Assembly (NCBI RefSeq): GCF_000276805.1 | Contig: NZ_AKXQ01000022.1 | Span: 1 to 64,000, forward strand | Direction of reading: 5' to 3' | From: Moritella dasanensis ArB 0140 | GTDB lineage: Bacteria > Pseudomonadota > Gammaproteobacteria > Enterobacterales > Moritellaceae | Length of the DNA stretch: 64,000 nt | Shown: piece by piece, positions 9,997-19,134 of the stretch | Layout of the letters: each line of letters opens with the position of its first letter | Numbering within the stretch: the first letter of the stretch is position 1 | Made by a program: the position numbers and the translations under genes | The notes under the pieces: generated by a model | What the model was told of the DNA's origin: nothing | The model's input: the letters and a program-made list of their open reading frames with translations, nothing else | The model's database searches: none

Positions 9997-10027
9997 GATG
10001 TTACTTGCAAATGAGGTTAAAAAGAAT

Positions 10028-11062
10028 ATGGATGTTACAGAGTTACTTACATTTAGTGTAAAGCATAACGCATCAGATCTACACCTTTCTTCGGGTGTGC
10101 CACCGATGATCCGCGTGGATGGTGATGTACGTAAAATAAACTTACCAGCTTTTGACGCTAAACAAGTACATGCGCTGATTTATGACATTATGGATGATAA
10201 ACAACGCAAAGACTATGAAGAACATTTGGAAGTCGATTTTTCTTTTGAAATTATGAATGTTGCCCGTTTTCGTGTGAATGCATTTAATCAACACCGTGGT
10301 CCAGCAGCAACGTTTCGTACTATTCCCAGTGAAATAAAAACCATGGCCGAGTTAAGTGTGCCAGATATTCTGCATGATCTGGTTAACTTGCCACGTGGTT
10401 TAGTATTAGTGACTGGGCCGACTGGTTCTGGTAAATCGACAACATTGGCGGCGATGGTCGATCATATTAATGAGCACCAGCATAAGCACATTTTGACCAT
10501 AGAAGATCCCATTGAATTTGTACACCAAAATAAGAAAAGCCTGATCAATCAGCGTGAAGTATTCCGTGATACCAAGAGCTTTAATGCCGCATTACGTTCG
10601 GCATTACGTGAAGATCCGGATGTTATTTTAGTGGGTGAAATGCGTGATTTAGAAACCATCCGCTTGGCATTAACCGCGGCGGAAACCGGACACTTAGTGT
10701 TTGGTACCTTGCATACGACCTCTGCAGCGAAAACCATTGACCGTATTGTCGATGTATTCCCAGGACAAGAAAAAGACATGGTGCGATCTATGTTGTCTGA
10801 ATCACTGCGTGCGGTAATTTCGCAAACGTTATTAAAACGTACCGGTGGTGGTCGTGTTGCCGCCCATGAGATCATGTTGGGCACACCTGCTATTCGTAAC
10901 TTGATCCGTGAAGATAAAGTCGCGCAGATGTATTCGGTGATCCAAACAGGTATGATGCACGGCATGCAAACATTAGATCAATCATTACGTGAATTGGTTA
11001 ATATGGGTATTGTCACGACGGAAGAAGCGCGCATTAGAGCGGTTGATCAACAAAGTTTTTAA
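10028..11062 (+). CDS. pilT: type IV pilus retraction ATPase PilT
   Basis: Hexameric cytoplasmic ATPase that drives retraction of type IV pili (twitching, DNA uptake). The start MDVTELLTFSVKHNASDLHL matches the family start, giving 344 aa; an upstream in-frame ATG at 9995 overlaps the yggS start and is unlikely. Visible motifs: Walker A GPTGSGKSTT (about 130-139), the Asp box, Walker B ILVGEMRD (about 200-207), the His box and the C-terminal AIRNLIRE retraction motif (about 288-295). It is followed by pilU and is divergent from yggS, the common arrangement in gammaproteobacteria. Confidence 0.96.
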   Translation: MDVTELLTFSVKHNASDLHLSSGVPPMIRVDGDVRKINLPAFDAKQVHALIYDIMDDKQRKDYEEHLEVDFSFEIMNVARFRVNAFNQHRGPAATFRTIPSEIKTMAELSVPDILHDLVNLPRGLVLVTGPTGSGKSTTLAAMVDHINEHQHKHILTIEDPIEFVHQNKKSLINQREVFRDTKSFNAALRSALREDPDVILVGEMRDLETIRLALTAAETGHLVFGTLHTTSAAKTIDRIVDVFPGQEKDMVRSMLSESLRAVISQTLLKRTGGGRVAAHEIMLGTPAIRNLIREDKVAQMYSVIQTGMMHGMQTLDQSLRELVNMGIVTTEEARIRAVDQQSF

Positions 11063-11114
11063 ACATGAATAAAAGTGTTTGAAAATAAATGAACAGTTTT
11101 TAAGGATGAATAAC

Positions 11115-12230
11115 ATGGCCATGCTACCGCAACTCTTTAGTGCGATGAAAAAGATCGAAGGTTCTGATATGTATATTTCTGCGGGTATTGCGCCGACAGT
11201 GAAAGTACATGGCTCTTTACGGGCGATATCAGAGCACAAATTAACGGCGGAGCAATCATTAGCCTTGGTGAAAGAAGCCATGTCTGAGGATGAGTACGCT
11301 TCGTTCTGCCGCACCAAAGAGTCTAATTTTGGTATCTTGATGCCAGATATTGGGCGTTTCCGTGTCAGTGCATTTTGGCAATTAGAAAAAGCGGGCATGG
11401 TTATTCGTCGTATTGAAACTGAAATCCCGGCAATGGACGACTTATATCTGCCTGCAGTGTTAAAGCACACTGCATTAGAAAAACGTGGCTTAGTGCTAGT
11501 TGTTGGAGCCACGGGATCGGGTAAATCAACCACCCAAGCCGCGATGGTGGGTTATCGTAATCAAAACTCATCGGGGCATATCTTAACCATTGAAGATCCT
11601 ATTGAATTTGTGCATGAACACCAAAGCTGTATTGTCACCCAGCGTGAAGTGGGAATTGATACCGATTCGTTTGAAGATGCCTTGAAGAGTTCATTACGTC
11701 AGGCCCCTGATGTGATCCTGATTGGTGAGATCCGTTCGCAAGAAACCATGGAATTTGCGTTGGCGTTTGCTGAAACCGGTCACTTATGTATGGCGACGTT
11801 ACATGCCACCAATGCGAACCAAGCTATCGACCGTATTTTACACTTGGTGCCAAAAGAGAAACATGCGCAATTGTTGTATGACTTGTCGCTTAACTTAAAA
11901 GCCATTGTTGCGCAGCAATTAATTCCGGTTCAAGGCGGTACAAGTCGCCGTGGTGCATTTGAAATTTTGTTAAATAGCCCTTTGGTGAGCGAATTAATTC
12001 GTAAAAATGAGCTGCATAAAATTAAAGAAGTGATGACCAAGTCCGTAGAATTGGGGATGCAAACGTTTGACCAAGCGTTGTTAGAACTTTATAACACCAA
12101 TATGATCAGTTATACCGAAGCTCTACATCATGCTGATTCGCCAAATGATTTACGCTTAATGATTAAGTTAAATCAAGGCCAAGCTGGCGGTGATAGTATG
12201 CTGGATGGGATCACGATTGAAGCCTTGTAG
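11115..12230 (+). CDS. pilU: PilT-dependent retraction ATPase PilU
   Basis: Paralogue of PilT that assists pilus retraction. The start at 11115 (MAMLPQLF) is chosen because AAGGA lies 8 bp upstream, giving 371 aa; in-frame starts at 11079 (TTG) and 11106 would add 12 or 3 residues. Walker A is GATGSGKSTT, Walker B is ILIGEIRS, and a GRFRVSAFWQ segment is present. The C-terminus has SPLVSELIRKNE in place of the PilT AIRNLIRE motif, typical for PilU. It begins 52 bp after pilT and is probably co-transcribed. Confidence 0.93.
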   Translation: MAMLPQLFSAMKKIEGSDMYISAGIAPTVKVHGSLRAISEHKLTAEQSLALVKEAMSEDEYASFCRTKESNFGILMPDIGRFRVSAFWQLEKAGMVIRRIETEIPAMDDLYLPAVLKHTALEKRGLVLVVGATGSGKSTTQAAMVGYRNQNSSGHILTIEDPIEFVHEHQSCIVTQREVGIDTDSFEDALKSSLRQAPDVILIGEIRSQETMEFALAFAETGHLCMATLHATNANQAIDRILHLVPKEKHAQLLYDLSLNLKAIVAQQLIPVQGGTSRRGAFEILLNSPLVSELIRKNELHKIKEVMTKSVELGMQTFDQALLELYNTNMISYTEALHHADSPNDLRLMIKLNQGQAGGDSMLDGITIEAL

Positions 12231-12359
12231 TCGGCTGTAATCGTCAGTCATAGTTTGTAGTAGCAAGGTGGTTCATCTCGGCGTTATAATCACCGTCGAG
12301 ATTGAACATCATCACAGTCACCACCGTTAACGTCAGTTTAAAAGAAGTAAGGAAAAGTT

Positions 12360-13139
12360 ATGTTAATCGTAGTATCACCGGCTAAAACGCTCGATTTTGA
12401 AACGCCACCTGTCATCGAGCAGTATAGCCAAGCTGATTTGAACGTACATTCGGCAGAGCTGATTGATGTTTGCCGTCAATTAACGCCAATGGATTTATCA
12501 TCATTGATGAAAATTAGTGATAAATTAGCTGGGTTGAACGTGGCTCGTTTTACTGAATGGTCGAGTGAGTTTACCCCGGAGAATGCCAAGCAGGCGGTAT
12601 TTGCCTTTAAAGGCGATGTGTATACGGGTTTGGATGCGGAAAGCTTTAGCGCTGACGATATGGCGTTTGCGCAACAGCATTTCCGTATCTTATCTGGGTT
12701 ATATGGTTTACTGCGACCGCTTGATTTGATTAAAGCCTACCGTTTAGAAATGGGCACCAAGCTAGCCAATGACCGTGGTACTAACTTGTATCAATTCTGG
12801 GGTGATATCGTTACCGATAAAGTGAACGAAACCTTGGCTGCACAAGGCGATAAATTATTAATTAATTTAGCGTCAAATGAGTACTTTAAAGCGGTGCAAA
12901 AGAAACGTTTAAAAGGCCGCGTGATCACGCCGGTATTTAAAGACTGCAAAGCGGGTAAATTCAAAATTATTAGTTTTTACGCCAAAAAAGCACGTGGTTT
13001 AATGGCGCGTTACATTATTGATAATCAACTAACGGATGTTGCACAACTAACGGCATTTGATACTGATGGTTATTATTATTGCGAAGCGGAATCAACGGAT
13101 ATAGAGTTGGTGTTTAAGCGTGATGAAATTTTTAAGTAA
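12360..13139 (+). CDS. yaaA: peroxide stress protein YaaA
   Basis: YaaA/DUF328 protein, which in E. coli lowers unincorporated iron during hydrogen-peroxide stress and binds DNA. The conserved start [16 protein letters not shown], the segment [12 protein letters not shown] (about 113-124) and the end [16 protein letters not shown] are all present. 259 aa is family length. A ribosome-binding site (AAGGAAAAG) precedes the ATG. It ends at a terminator shared with the convergent SH3 gene. Confidence 0.93.
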   Translation: MLIVVSPAKTLDFETPPVIEQYSQADLNVHSAELIDVCRQLTPMDLSSLMKISDKLAGLNVARFTEWSSEFTPENAKQAVFAFKGDVYTGLDAESFSADDMAFAQQHFRILSGLYGLLRPLDLIKAYRLEMGTKLANDRGTNLYQFWGDIVTDKVNETLAAQGDKLLINLASNEYFKAVQKKRLKGRVITPVFKDCKAGKFKIISFYAKKARGLMARYIIDNQLTDVAQLTAFDTDGYYYCEAESTDIELVFKRDEIFK

Positions 13140-13184
13140 TTAATCTGTATTGTGGATAGCAAAGAGTTTTAAATCAGCGCTCAT

Positions 13185-13216
13185 AAAAAAGGATATTCAA
13201 TTGAATATCCTTTTTT
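13185..13216. terminator. bidirectional terminator between yaaA and the SH3 gene
   Basis: A 32-bp perfect palindrome, AAAAAAGGATATTCAA and its complement. It gives a GC-containing stem flanked by A/T runs on both strands, between convergent genes. Confidence 0.85.
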
Positions 13217-13261
13217 GTATCTGGCTATTAGCCGCTGATTATCTTGTCAAATATGACTGAA

Positions 13262-13909
13262 TTAATCCCAGCCGTTATTTTTCTTTCTACGGAAACGAAT
13301 TGATGGAATGATTAATCCGGCAATTAAACCTGCAGCAAGAATCAAGGCACCAAGCAGAATAAAGCGATGTTGTTCGTCTTCTTCTTTGGTATCTAAGCGC
13401 GTTGATAGTTGCTCATTTTCGTTACGTAAACGTACTGCTTCAGCAGTCAATGCCGTATTTTCAGCGGTTAAAGACGCGATATTATTTGATTGCGCTGCAA
13501 TGCCCGCTTCTTTTTCTGCCAGTTCATCACTATTAGCAGCCGTTAATTCTGCCATTGCTGCAGAGTTTTTACCGTTGATTTTCGCTAAAGCTTGTTTGGT
13601 TTTTGCCAATTCAGCTTGTAACTTCGGTGTACGAATTTTCAAACTTACTTGGCGTGATAGTGATGCACCATCAATCCAAGCTGTTTTGTTCTTACTTGTG
13701 GTGATTTGCACATAGTTAGAGCCAGCATTAGTCTGTAAATAGGTGACGGCTTCACCGGCTTTAATTGTGCCAATGATGCGATATTGAGTGCCCGGGCCTG
13801 AATGCATAAAAATAGACACGTCATCACTGATGTAACGTGTTTCTTTCGCAAAGCTCGATAAACTAACGAGTGTTAGCAGTGTTGCTATAATGAGTTTTTT
13901 GATCTTCAC
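13262..13909 (-). CDS. SH3-domain and membrane-anchor protein (YgiM-like, TIGR04211)
   Basis: 215-aa protein with a Sec signal (to about residue 21, SSFAKE) and a bacterial SH3 domain (about 25-90, with YISDDVSIFMHSGPG and AWIDGASL). A long Ala/Glu/Leu-rich coiled coil follows (about 95-180), then one transmembrane helix near residues 183-203 and a basic C-terminal tail RFRRKKN. This is the architecture of the YgiM/TIGR04211 family, probably a periplasmic protein anchored in the inner membrane. A role in envelope maintenance is inferred from the SH3 domain only. Its upstream neighbour pit is a separate unit with its own terminator. Confidence 0.83.
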   Translation of the reverse strand: MKIKKLIIATLLTLVSLSSFAKETRYISDDVSIFMHSGPGTQYRIIGTIKAGEAVTYLQTNAGSNYVQITTSKNKTAWIDGASLSRQVSLKIRTPKLQAELAKTKQALAKINGKNSAAMAELTAANSDELAEKEAGIAAQSNNIASLTAENTALTAEAVRLRNENEQLSTRLDTKEEDEQHRFILLGALILAAGLIAGLIIPSIRFRRKKNNGWD

Positions 13910-14020
13910 AAGATGTCCTGTAGACGAAATATTCTGATAAGCATAATAAGTATAAAATCGAATTTCGACAAGCCTCAGATGCTATTTTACCATCATAAAA
14001 ATAGAAATTGAGTGGATTTA

Positions 14021-14052
14021 CAAAAAAGGCCATCAACAAATTGATGGCCTTT
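14021..14052 (-). terminator. terminator of pit
   Basis: A 12-bp stem (AAAGGCCATCAA and its complement) with a 4-nt loop, followed on the minus strand by a run of U residues. It lies 18 bp past the pit stop codon. Confidence 0.88.
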
Positions 14053-14070
14053 CCAAAACAATGTAACCAA

Positions 14071-15345
14071 TTACACTACAAAGATAGCTTCTAAAATCTT
14101 GTAGAAGATAATTGATAAGATTGCACCCGCAGGTAGCGTTACAATCCAAGATACCACAATAGTTCTGACTACATTTAGGTTCAAGGCTGCGATACCACGC
14201 GCCATACCCACACCCAGAACGCCACCCACAAGGGTTTGCGTTGTTGAGATAGGTAAACCTGAGCCTGAGGCAATAACAACCGTTGTAGCTGTTGCTAATT
14301 GCGCTGCAAAACCACGACTTGGTGTTAGTTCAGTAATGCCGGTACCAACGGTAGACATTACTTTATGACCCATAGTCGCTAGACCAACCACGATACCTAA
14401 ACCACCCAGCGGTAAGATCCACCATGTAATTTCAGCTTTCTCAGCAATTTCACCACCATGTTCAACGATAGAGACAACTGCGGCTAGTGGACCGATCGCG
14501 TTTGCTACGTCATTTGAACCATGGGCGAATGCCATCGCACAAGCAGTGATGATCATTAAGATACCAAATACTTTCTCTACGTTTGAGAAATGCATATCTT
14601 TATCATTACTTGGGCTGTATTTCTGTTTACTGATATATACGGCACCAGCGATTGCGACTAATAAACTGATCACGGCAGAAGCCAGTAGACCTTCGGCTGT
14701 TGTTAGGTGTAAACCTACGTGTTTCAGACCTTTTTTAATCGTTACCATCGCGATCACAAACGTTGTTAAAGCCATGTAGAGTGGCACATAACGTTTAGCG
14801 TTAGCCAGTGGATCTTTGGTATCGAAAATGAGTTTTTGTATACTCATAAAGGTGACGTAAGCGATGAGTCCGGAGAGTATCGGGGTAATTACCCAACTCC
14901 CTACGATGCCACCTGCTTTACCCCATTGTACAGCCTCAGGGCCAACACTCACGAGTGCAAAACCAACAATCGCACCAACAATAGAGTGCGTTGTTGATAC
15001 CGGCCAGCCAAAGATAGAGGCGATCATTAACCAAGTACCCGCGGCAAGTAGCGCCGAGATCATACCAAACGCTAGCGCATCTGGACGGTTATTGTCTTTA
15101 AAGACCGCAAGGTCAACAATACCTTTTCGGACGGTATCGGTTACTTCACCACCGGCTAAGTAAGCGCCAGCAAATTCAAAAACCATCGCGATAAGAATGG
15201 CTTGTTTAACGGTTAATGATTTAGTACCAACAGATGTGCCCATTGCGTTTGCAACGTCATTTGCACCGATGCCCCACGCCATGTAAAGGCCAAAGACTGC
15301 TGCCATCATCAGTAGATAAGGACCGTATGCTTGAATGATTTCCAT
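14071..15345 (-). CDS. pit: inorganic phosphate transporter, PiT family
   Basis: Low-affinity proton- or sodium-coupled phosphate permease. The two PiT repeats are marked by GANDVANAMGTSVGTK near the N-terminus (about 27-42) and GSNDVANAIGPLAAVV in the second half (about 270-285), with about ten hydrophobic helices. 424 aa is the size of the shorter bacterial PiT proteins. It lies downstream of a DUF47 gene with 22 bp between them, the standard pit accessory-transporter pair. Confidence 0.93.
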   Translation of the reverse strand: MEIIQAYGPYLLMMAAVFGLYMAWGIGANDVANAMGTSVGTKSLTVKQAILIAMVFEFAGAYLAGGEVTDTVRKGIVDLAVFKDNNRPDALAFGMISALLAAGTWLMIASIFGWPVSTTHSIVGAIVGFALVSVGPEAVQWGKAGGIVGSWVITPILSGLIAYVTFMSIQKLIFDTKDPLANAKRYVPLYMALTTFVIAMVTIKKGLKHVGLHLTTAEGLLASAVISLLVAIAGAVYISKQKYSPSNDKDMHFSNVEKVFGILMIITACAMAFAHGSNDVANAIGPLAAVVSIVEHGGEIAEKAEITWWILPLGGLGIVVGLATMGHKVMSTVGTGITELTPSRGFAAQLATATTVVIASGSGLPISTTQTLVGGVLGVGMARGIAALNLNVVRTIVVSWIVTLPAGAILSIIFYKILEAIFVV

Positions 15346-15367
15346 TATTTATATACCTGTAGTGATC

Positions 15368-16048
15368 TTAATTACGCGCGAGCATTAGTTCGAGACGGGC
15401 GCCAACAGTTTCAGCTTGGTCAGCTAGTCCGCCAACCCACTCTAAGATTTTGTAAAGGAACATAACATCAATTGGATTGTAGTTATTTTCAATTGAAAGT
15501 AATTTTTGACGTAATACGATCTGCATTGCATCGGTATCATCTTCGATACAATCAAGTTCATTGATCATATTTTCAACAAGATCGACTTCGCGACCTTTAA
15601 AGCCGGTTTCAATTAGCTCATCTAATTCATTAATGGCTTTTTTAGCCAGTGCCGTTGCGTCAATGCAACGTTTTAGATAAATAGTGAAGTCATCTGCAAT
15701 TTCAATTGGCAGTTGCAGTTTACGACCAATCATACGACCGGCAATATCTTTCGCGCGATTGGCGATTTTATCTTGCTGAGTAAGTAGGTCTAGCAGGTCG
15801 GTACGATCAACAGGCATAAAGATACCGCGTGGTAGCTTAAGGCGAATTTCACGCTTTAATACGTCTGCATCTCTCTCACATTGAGATATCTGCTGACGGA
15901 GTGTTTCCGCTTTATCCCAGTCTTGTTCTGCTGTTGCAGCAAAGAATGGCACTAACAATTCACAAGTCTCATGCACTTTCGTGATGTGTTCTTGTAAAGG
16001 GGTAATCGGCGACTTAGCAAAAAGTCCTAAAATAGTATTTACTGGCAT
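15368..16048 (-). CDS. DUF47 phosphate-transport accessory protein (TIGR00153)
   Basis: PhoU-like helical protein, 226 aa from the chosen start MPVNTILGLFAKSPITPLQ. That start matches the family and has GGA 8 bp upstream; an in-frame ATG at 16111 would add 21 unconserved residues. Family features include LVPFFAA, RDADVLKREIR and LPRGIFMPVDRTDLLDLL. DUF47 proteins regulate or support the PiT transporter encoded next to them, here 22 bp downstream. The protein is soluble and probably contacts the transporter at the membrane. Confidence 0.9.
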   Translation of the reverse strand: MPVNTILGLFAKSPITPLQEHITKVHETCELLVPFFAATAEQDWDKAETLRQQISQCERDADVLKREIRLKLPRGIFMPVDRTDLLDLLTQQDKIANRAKDIAGRMIGRKLQLPIEIADDFTIYLKRCIDATALAKKAINELDELIETGFKGREVDLVENMINELDCIEDDTDAMQIVLRQKLLSIENNYNPIDVMFLYKILEWVGGLADQAETVGARLELMLARN

Positions 16049-16322
16049 AGCCATAATCCATGTATGTGACAATAAGATGACACTTTTAAAGATGCCGCGA
16101 ATGTTAAACAACTCTCAGGAGTTTGCAATATAAAATTTACCTTATTAGTGATTGAATTAGACCAAAATCAATATTTTTTTGTTTTATAGCGGATCTTATT
16201 CGTGAATTAAAGATTTAACCTTAGACAGATTTTAAAATTATTGGTAAATTTTGTATCTTAAAGTGCGAGATAGTTTGGTTTATCGACGCATGGTTTATTT
16301 TTGGTGAGTCTAGCGAGGCCGG

Positions 16323-17816
16323 ATGAGTACGGAAGTTGAAATAAAGTTTGTGGTTAAACCACAGGTTAAATCACAATTAGAAGTGTTATTAGCTGATTAT
16401 GTGATTATTGAACAGGCTGTTAAGCCTTTATCTAATACTTATTTTGATACGACAACGTCGCAATTTCGTCAATTTGATTTTGGTTTACGCACGCGTAAAA
16501 GTTTAAATTTTGCCGAGCAAACCATTAAAACGGCGGGTATTGTCCGTGGCGGTTTGCATCAGCGCCCTGAATATAATTTAGCCTTATCGGGTGATATGCC
16601 GACATTGGCTGCATTCCCCGCTGAGATCTGGCCTGAAGGTGCCGATATAGCACAATTGCAAGCCGACTTAGTCGATTTGTTTACCACCGATTTTGAACGC
16701 ACTATGTGGCATATACAGTTGCCAAACAGCGCCGAGATTGAAGTGGTATTTGATCAAGGCATGGCCCGCAGTGGTGAACACAGTTATCCTATTTGCGAAA
16801 TTGAGTTGGAACTCGTGCGTGGTGATATTGCAGATCTATTCACGTTAGCGCAGCAAATCAGTCAACTGAATAATGTGCGTCTGGGTAATGTCAGCAAAGC
16901 AAAACGCGGTTACCAACTCGCGGGATTATATACGCCGAAAATTAAACCGCTAACATTACAGATGCCAACAATAGCAACAGCAAGCTTGGCTGATATATTT
17001 CTGGCGACATTGACGCAAAGCTACGCGCATTGGCAACATCACGAACAACAGTATTTAGAAACGCAGGATATTACTGCGCTAGTTGAAGTGGATGCGGCGG
17101 TGGCGTTGATCCAACAAACATTACAAAGTTATGCTGACATTTTACCTGACATTGGTTTAAAACAAACTGAGTTAGTGTGGTTAGTGGAGCAACTCTCTGC
17201 GGTAAACAGTGCGTCTCAACTGCATCAGGTGATGGTTAATAACAGTCAACTTATTCGTAAATTTCCAGAGCATAAGCGTATTAGCAAAGAGTTGCAGGCC
17301 TTACAAACGCGGTATATTGATTTTACCGACATTGAAAACCTGTTTAATAGCGCAAGATACGCCAGCCTTATGCTGTCAATTAGTCAGTTACTGAGCCAAG
17401 GTTTGAGTAGTGTTAAGCTCGATACGGCCAAAGTATTAGCGTTCGCCAATACCCATTTACAAAAAAGTTGGCAGAGCGTGCTCGATTCTTTATTGTCGGC
17501 CCCTGTACTTAATGCAGATGACTATTTAGCTGTGCAAGAAAAATTAAAACAAAACTTATTAATCGGCCATTGTTTTAGTCACTATTATGCAGCGGAGCGT
17601 CGTGATAAATTTCGTTTACCTTGGCAGGATATTTTACAGGGAGTTGATGATCTTGCGGTATTACAGATACTGATGGGCGTGGCGCAGCAGCAACCAGAAG
17701 CGATAGCGACACAGATTAAGAAAGTCTTAATGCGTAAGCAAGGATCATTATTAGATGCGTTGGAACAAACGCGTTTGCAAGCGTTAACGATGCGTCCATA
17801 CTGGACTGAAGAATAA
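16323..17816 (+). CDS. ygiF: inorganic triphosphatase YgiF (CYTH-CHAD)
   Basis: Hydrolyses tripolyphosphate. The N-terminal CYTH domain (about 1-205) shows the defining E-x-E-x-K motif in MSTEVEIKF and further acidic/basic tunnel strands (FDFGLRTRKS, EIELELVRGD, GNVSKAKRGY). The C-terminal CHAD helical domain (about 220-497) has scattered His and basic residues. 497 aa is slightly longer than E. coli YgiF (433). In E. coli ygiF directly precedes glnE; here a block of yjf genes lies between them. Confidence 0.88.
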   Translation: MSTEVEIKFVVKPQVKSQLEVLLADYVIIEQAVKPLSNTYFDTTTSQFRQFDFGLRTRKSLNFAEQTIKTAGIVRGGLHQRPEYNLALSGDMPTLAAFPAEIWPEGADIAQLQADLVDLFTTDFERTMWHIQLPNSAEIEVVFDQGMARSGEHSYPICEIELELVRGDIADLFTLAQQISQLNNVRLGNVSKAKRGYQLAGLYTPKIKPLTLQMPTIATASLADIFLATLTQSYAHWQHHEQQYLETQDITALVEVDAAVALIQQTLQSYADILPDIGLKQTELVWLVEQLSAVNSASQLHQVMVNNSQLIRKFPEHKRISKELQALQTRYIDFTDIENLFNSARYASLMLSISQLLSQGLSSVKLDTAKVLAFANTHLQKSWQSVLDSLLSAPVLNADDYLAVQEKLKQNLLIGHCFSHYYAAERRDKFRLPWQDILQGVDDLAVLQILMGVAQQQPEAIATQIKKVLMRKQGSLLDALEQTRLQALTMRPYWTEE

Positions 17817-17882
17817 TAATATCATGAAATGAAAAACAGCAATCAGTGGCCAAGGTTGTCACTGATTGCTGTCACACCTGCT

Positions 17883-18009
17883 TATACCCATCGCCTTTGA
17901 AACTGCATGGGTGTTGGCAGCATTCTCTCAGCCCAATCACATAGTAGATCTATGCTCAGGGGCTTCGTTCGCTTGCCGCCTACATGCACCCTCAAGTGTC
18001 TTGGGTATA
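17883..18009. repeat. 127-bp hairpin-forming intergenic repeat (MITE/REP-like)
   Basis: The element is bounded by TATACCCA (17883-17890) and its complement TGGGTATA (18002-18009). The interior is an imperfect inverted repeat folding back around CATAG-TAGAT-CTATG. I recognise the layout (tatacccA..., a middle with ATGCTCAGGGGCTTCGTTCGC, ...tgggtata) as a short repeat common between genes of Vibrio- and Shewanella-type genomes. It lies between convergent ygiF and the 108-aa gene and may also act as a transcription barrier. Confidence 0.65.
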
Positions 18010-18018
18010 TAACGGGTG

Positions 18019-18345
18019 TTACTCTGAAAATTTGACTAAATCTTCAATAACTAACCTTTTAATTTCCAACTGTTGCGCTGGTTGTAAGCCATACTTTTCA
18101 GCCAATTCAATGTAATCTTGGTTGTTTAACGACACGGTAAGACGTGGTCTTTTCGGACGTTTATTAACGGTTAAACCGAGAATGTCCCGGATCTGTTCTG
18201 ACGGGCTTAAGTTATGATCTAATGCCGCTTTGCGGATTTTATATTGGATCTTTTCATCCATATCAAAGGCGACTTGAACCGCTTTCATCGCTTTCTGGGA
18301 TGACTGCCATTTTTCCGGTAATTCACGTGATTTAACCATCTTCAA
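18019..18345 (-). CDS. hypothetical protein at the end of the yjf/PspA operon
   Basis: 108-aa basic, soluble protein with no signal or membrane segment. I do not recognise the family with certainty. It has two similar halves: a segment with HNLSPSEQIRDILGL and one with YGLQPAQQLEIKRLV, both read as short helices, and between them RPKRPRLTVSLNNQDYIELAEK, which resembles a ribbon-helix-helix strand-helix start. DNA binding is only a guess. It follows the DUF2491 gene by 17 bp, so it is almost certainly in the same transcript and a candidate accessory or regulatory factor for that operon. Confidence 0.7.
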   Translation of the reverse strand: MKMVKSRELPEKWQSSQKAMKAVQVAFDMDEKIQYKIRKAALDHNLSPSEQIRDILGLTVNKRPKRPRLTVSLNNQDYIELAEKYGLQPAQQLEIKRLVIEDLVKFSE

Positions 18346-18362
18346 TCTGCCTTGTACTGTGT

Positions 18363-19004
18363 TTATGCTATTGGCCAGTATCCTGTAATACTGTCATTAC
18401 CAAGTTGTACGGTCAAGTACACATCTGTATCGCCGGTATTATAAACCATAATATCGATCAGTTTGTTTTCTTTAGCATCATGCAAATGGTAGAAGTCAAA
18501 CTGACGACCTGGGTTGTCCTCGGTATACTGCGATGGCGCAGACGTTCTAAAATCAGTTCTGTGGTGATAACCGACAGTGGCGATGTCTTGTTGGTAGTAA
18601 CGCGCTGCATGCCAATCGCCTAGTGTCACCGGCAGTTGGCTAGGTAATTCAGTAAAGCCTTCTTCAAATACGTCACCGAACAAGGCTAAATCGAACAATT
18701 GTGAGACTTCTTCACGGGTTAGTTCAAGACTGAGCTGGAAGTTGTTCTGGTCATGCCCTGGCAATGTTAACCAAACATAGGTTTGTTGCTCGCCTTGTAG
18801 TTTAAAGCGTGGATAATGTTGGTGTTCAAACTCCAGTGTTTCTATCGCAATCACTTCAAATTTTTGGCGGCGAATTTCACTTGGTAGGGTGAAACTGTCA
18901 CTTAGTTCGATGATATCACCGATAATTAATTTACTGACATGGTTGAGATCGCGGGTTGGGGTAGCGGGGGCTGATTTTTTAAATAGATTTTTGAAGAAAC
19001 TCAT
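18363..19004 (-). CDS. yjfK: DUF2491 family protein (YjfK-like)
   Basis: About 213 aa from the start MSFFKNLFKKSAP, chosen because AGGAG lies 5 bp upstream; an in-frame start at 19049 would add 15 residues. A short basic amphipathic N-terminus is followed by a mixed alpha/beta domain with LNHVSKLIIGDIIELSDSF and RQFDFYHLHDAKENKLIDIM. I assign it to DUF2491 (E. coli YjfK) from these segments and from its place after DUF2170 and PspA-like genes. The function is unknown. Confidence 0.8.
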   Translation of the reverse strand: MSFFKNLFKKSAPATPTRDLNHVSKLIIGDIIELSDSFTLPSEIRRQKFEVIAIETLEFEHQHYPRFKLQGEQQTYVWLTLPGHDQNNFQLSLELTREEVSQLFDLALFGDVFEEGFTELPSQLPVTLGDWHAARYYQQDIATVGYHHRTDFRTSAPSQYTEDNPGRQFDFYHLHDAKENKLIDIMVYNTGDTDVYLTVQLGNDSITGYWPIA

Positions 19005-19134
19005 CATGGCTCCTAAAACGAGTAAGATTAAGGTATAGCAAAATGACAAATAGGAACAGCACGTGTTGCCACGGTGACTGCTCCTATTGGGGATTAACTG
19101 ACTAACTAATTTATAAAGCGATTAGTCGTTAAAC

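Noticed and set aside
10985-11533. 182-codon open frame on the minus strand across pilT/pilU
   Set aside because: It lies antisense to two clear ATPase genes, has no family features and reflects codon usage of the sense strand.
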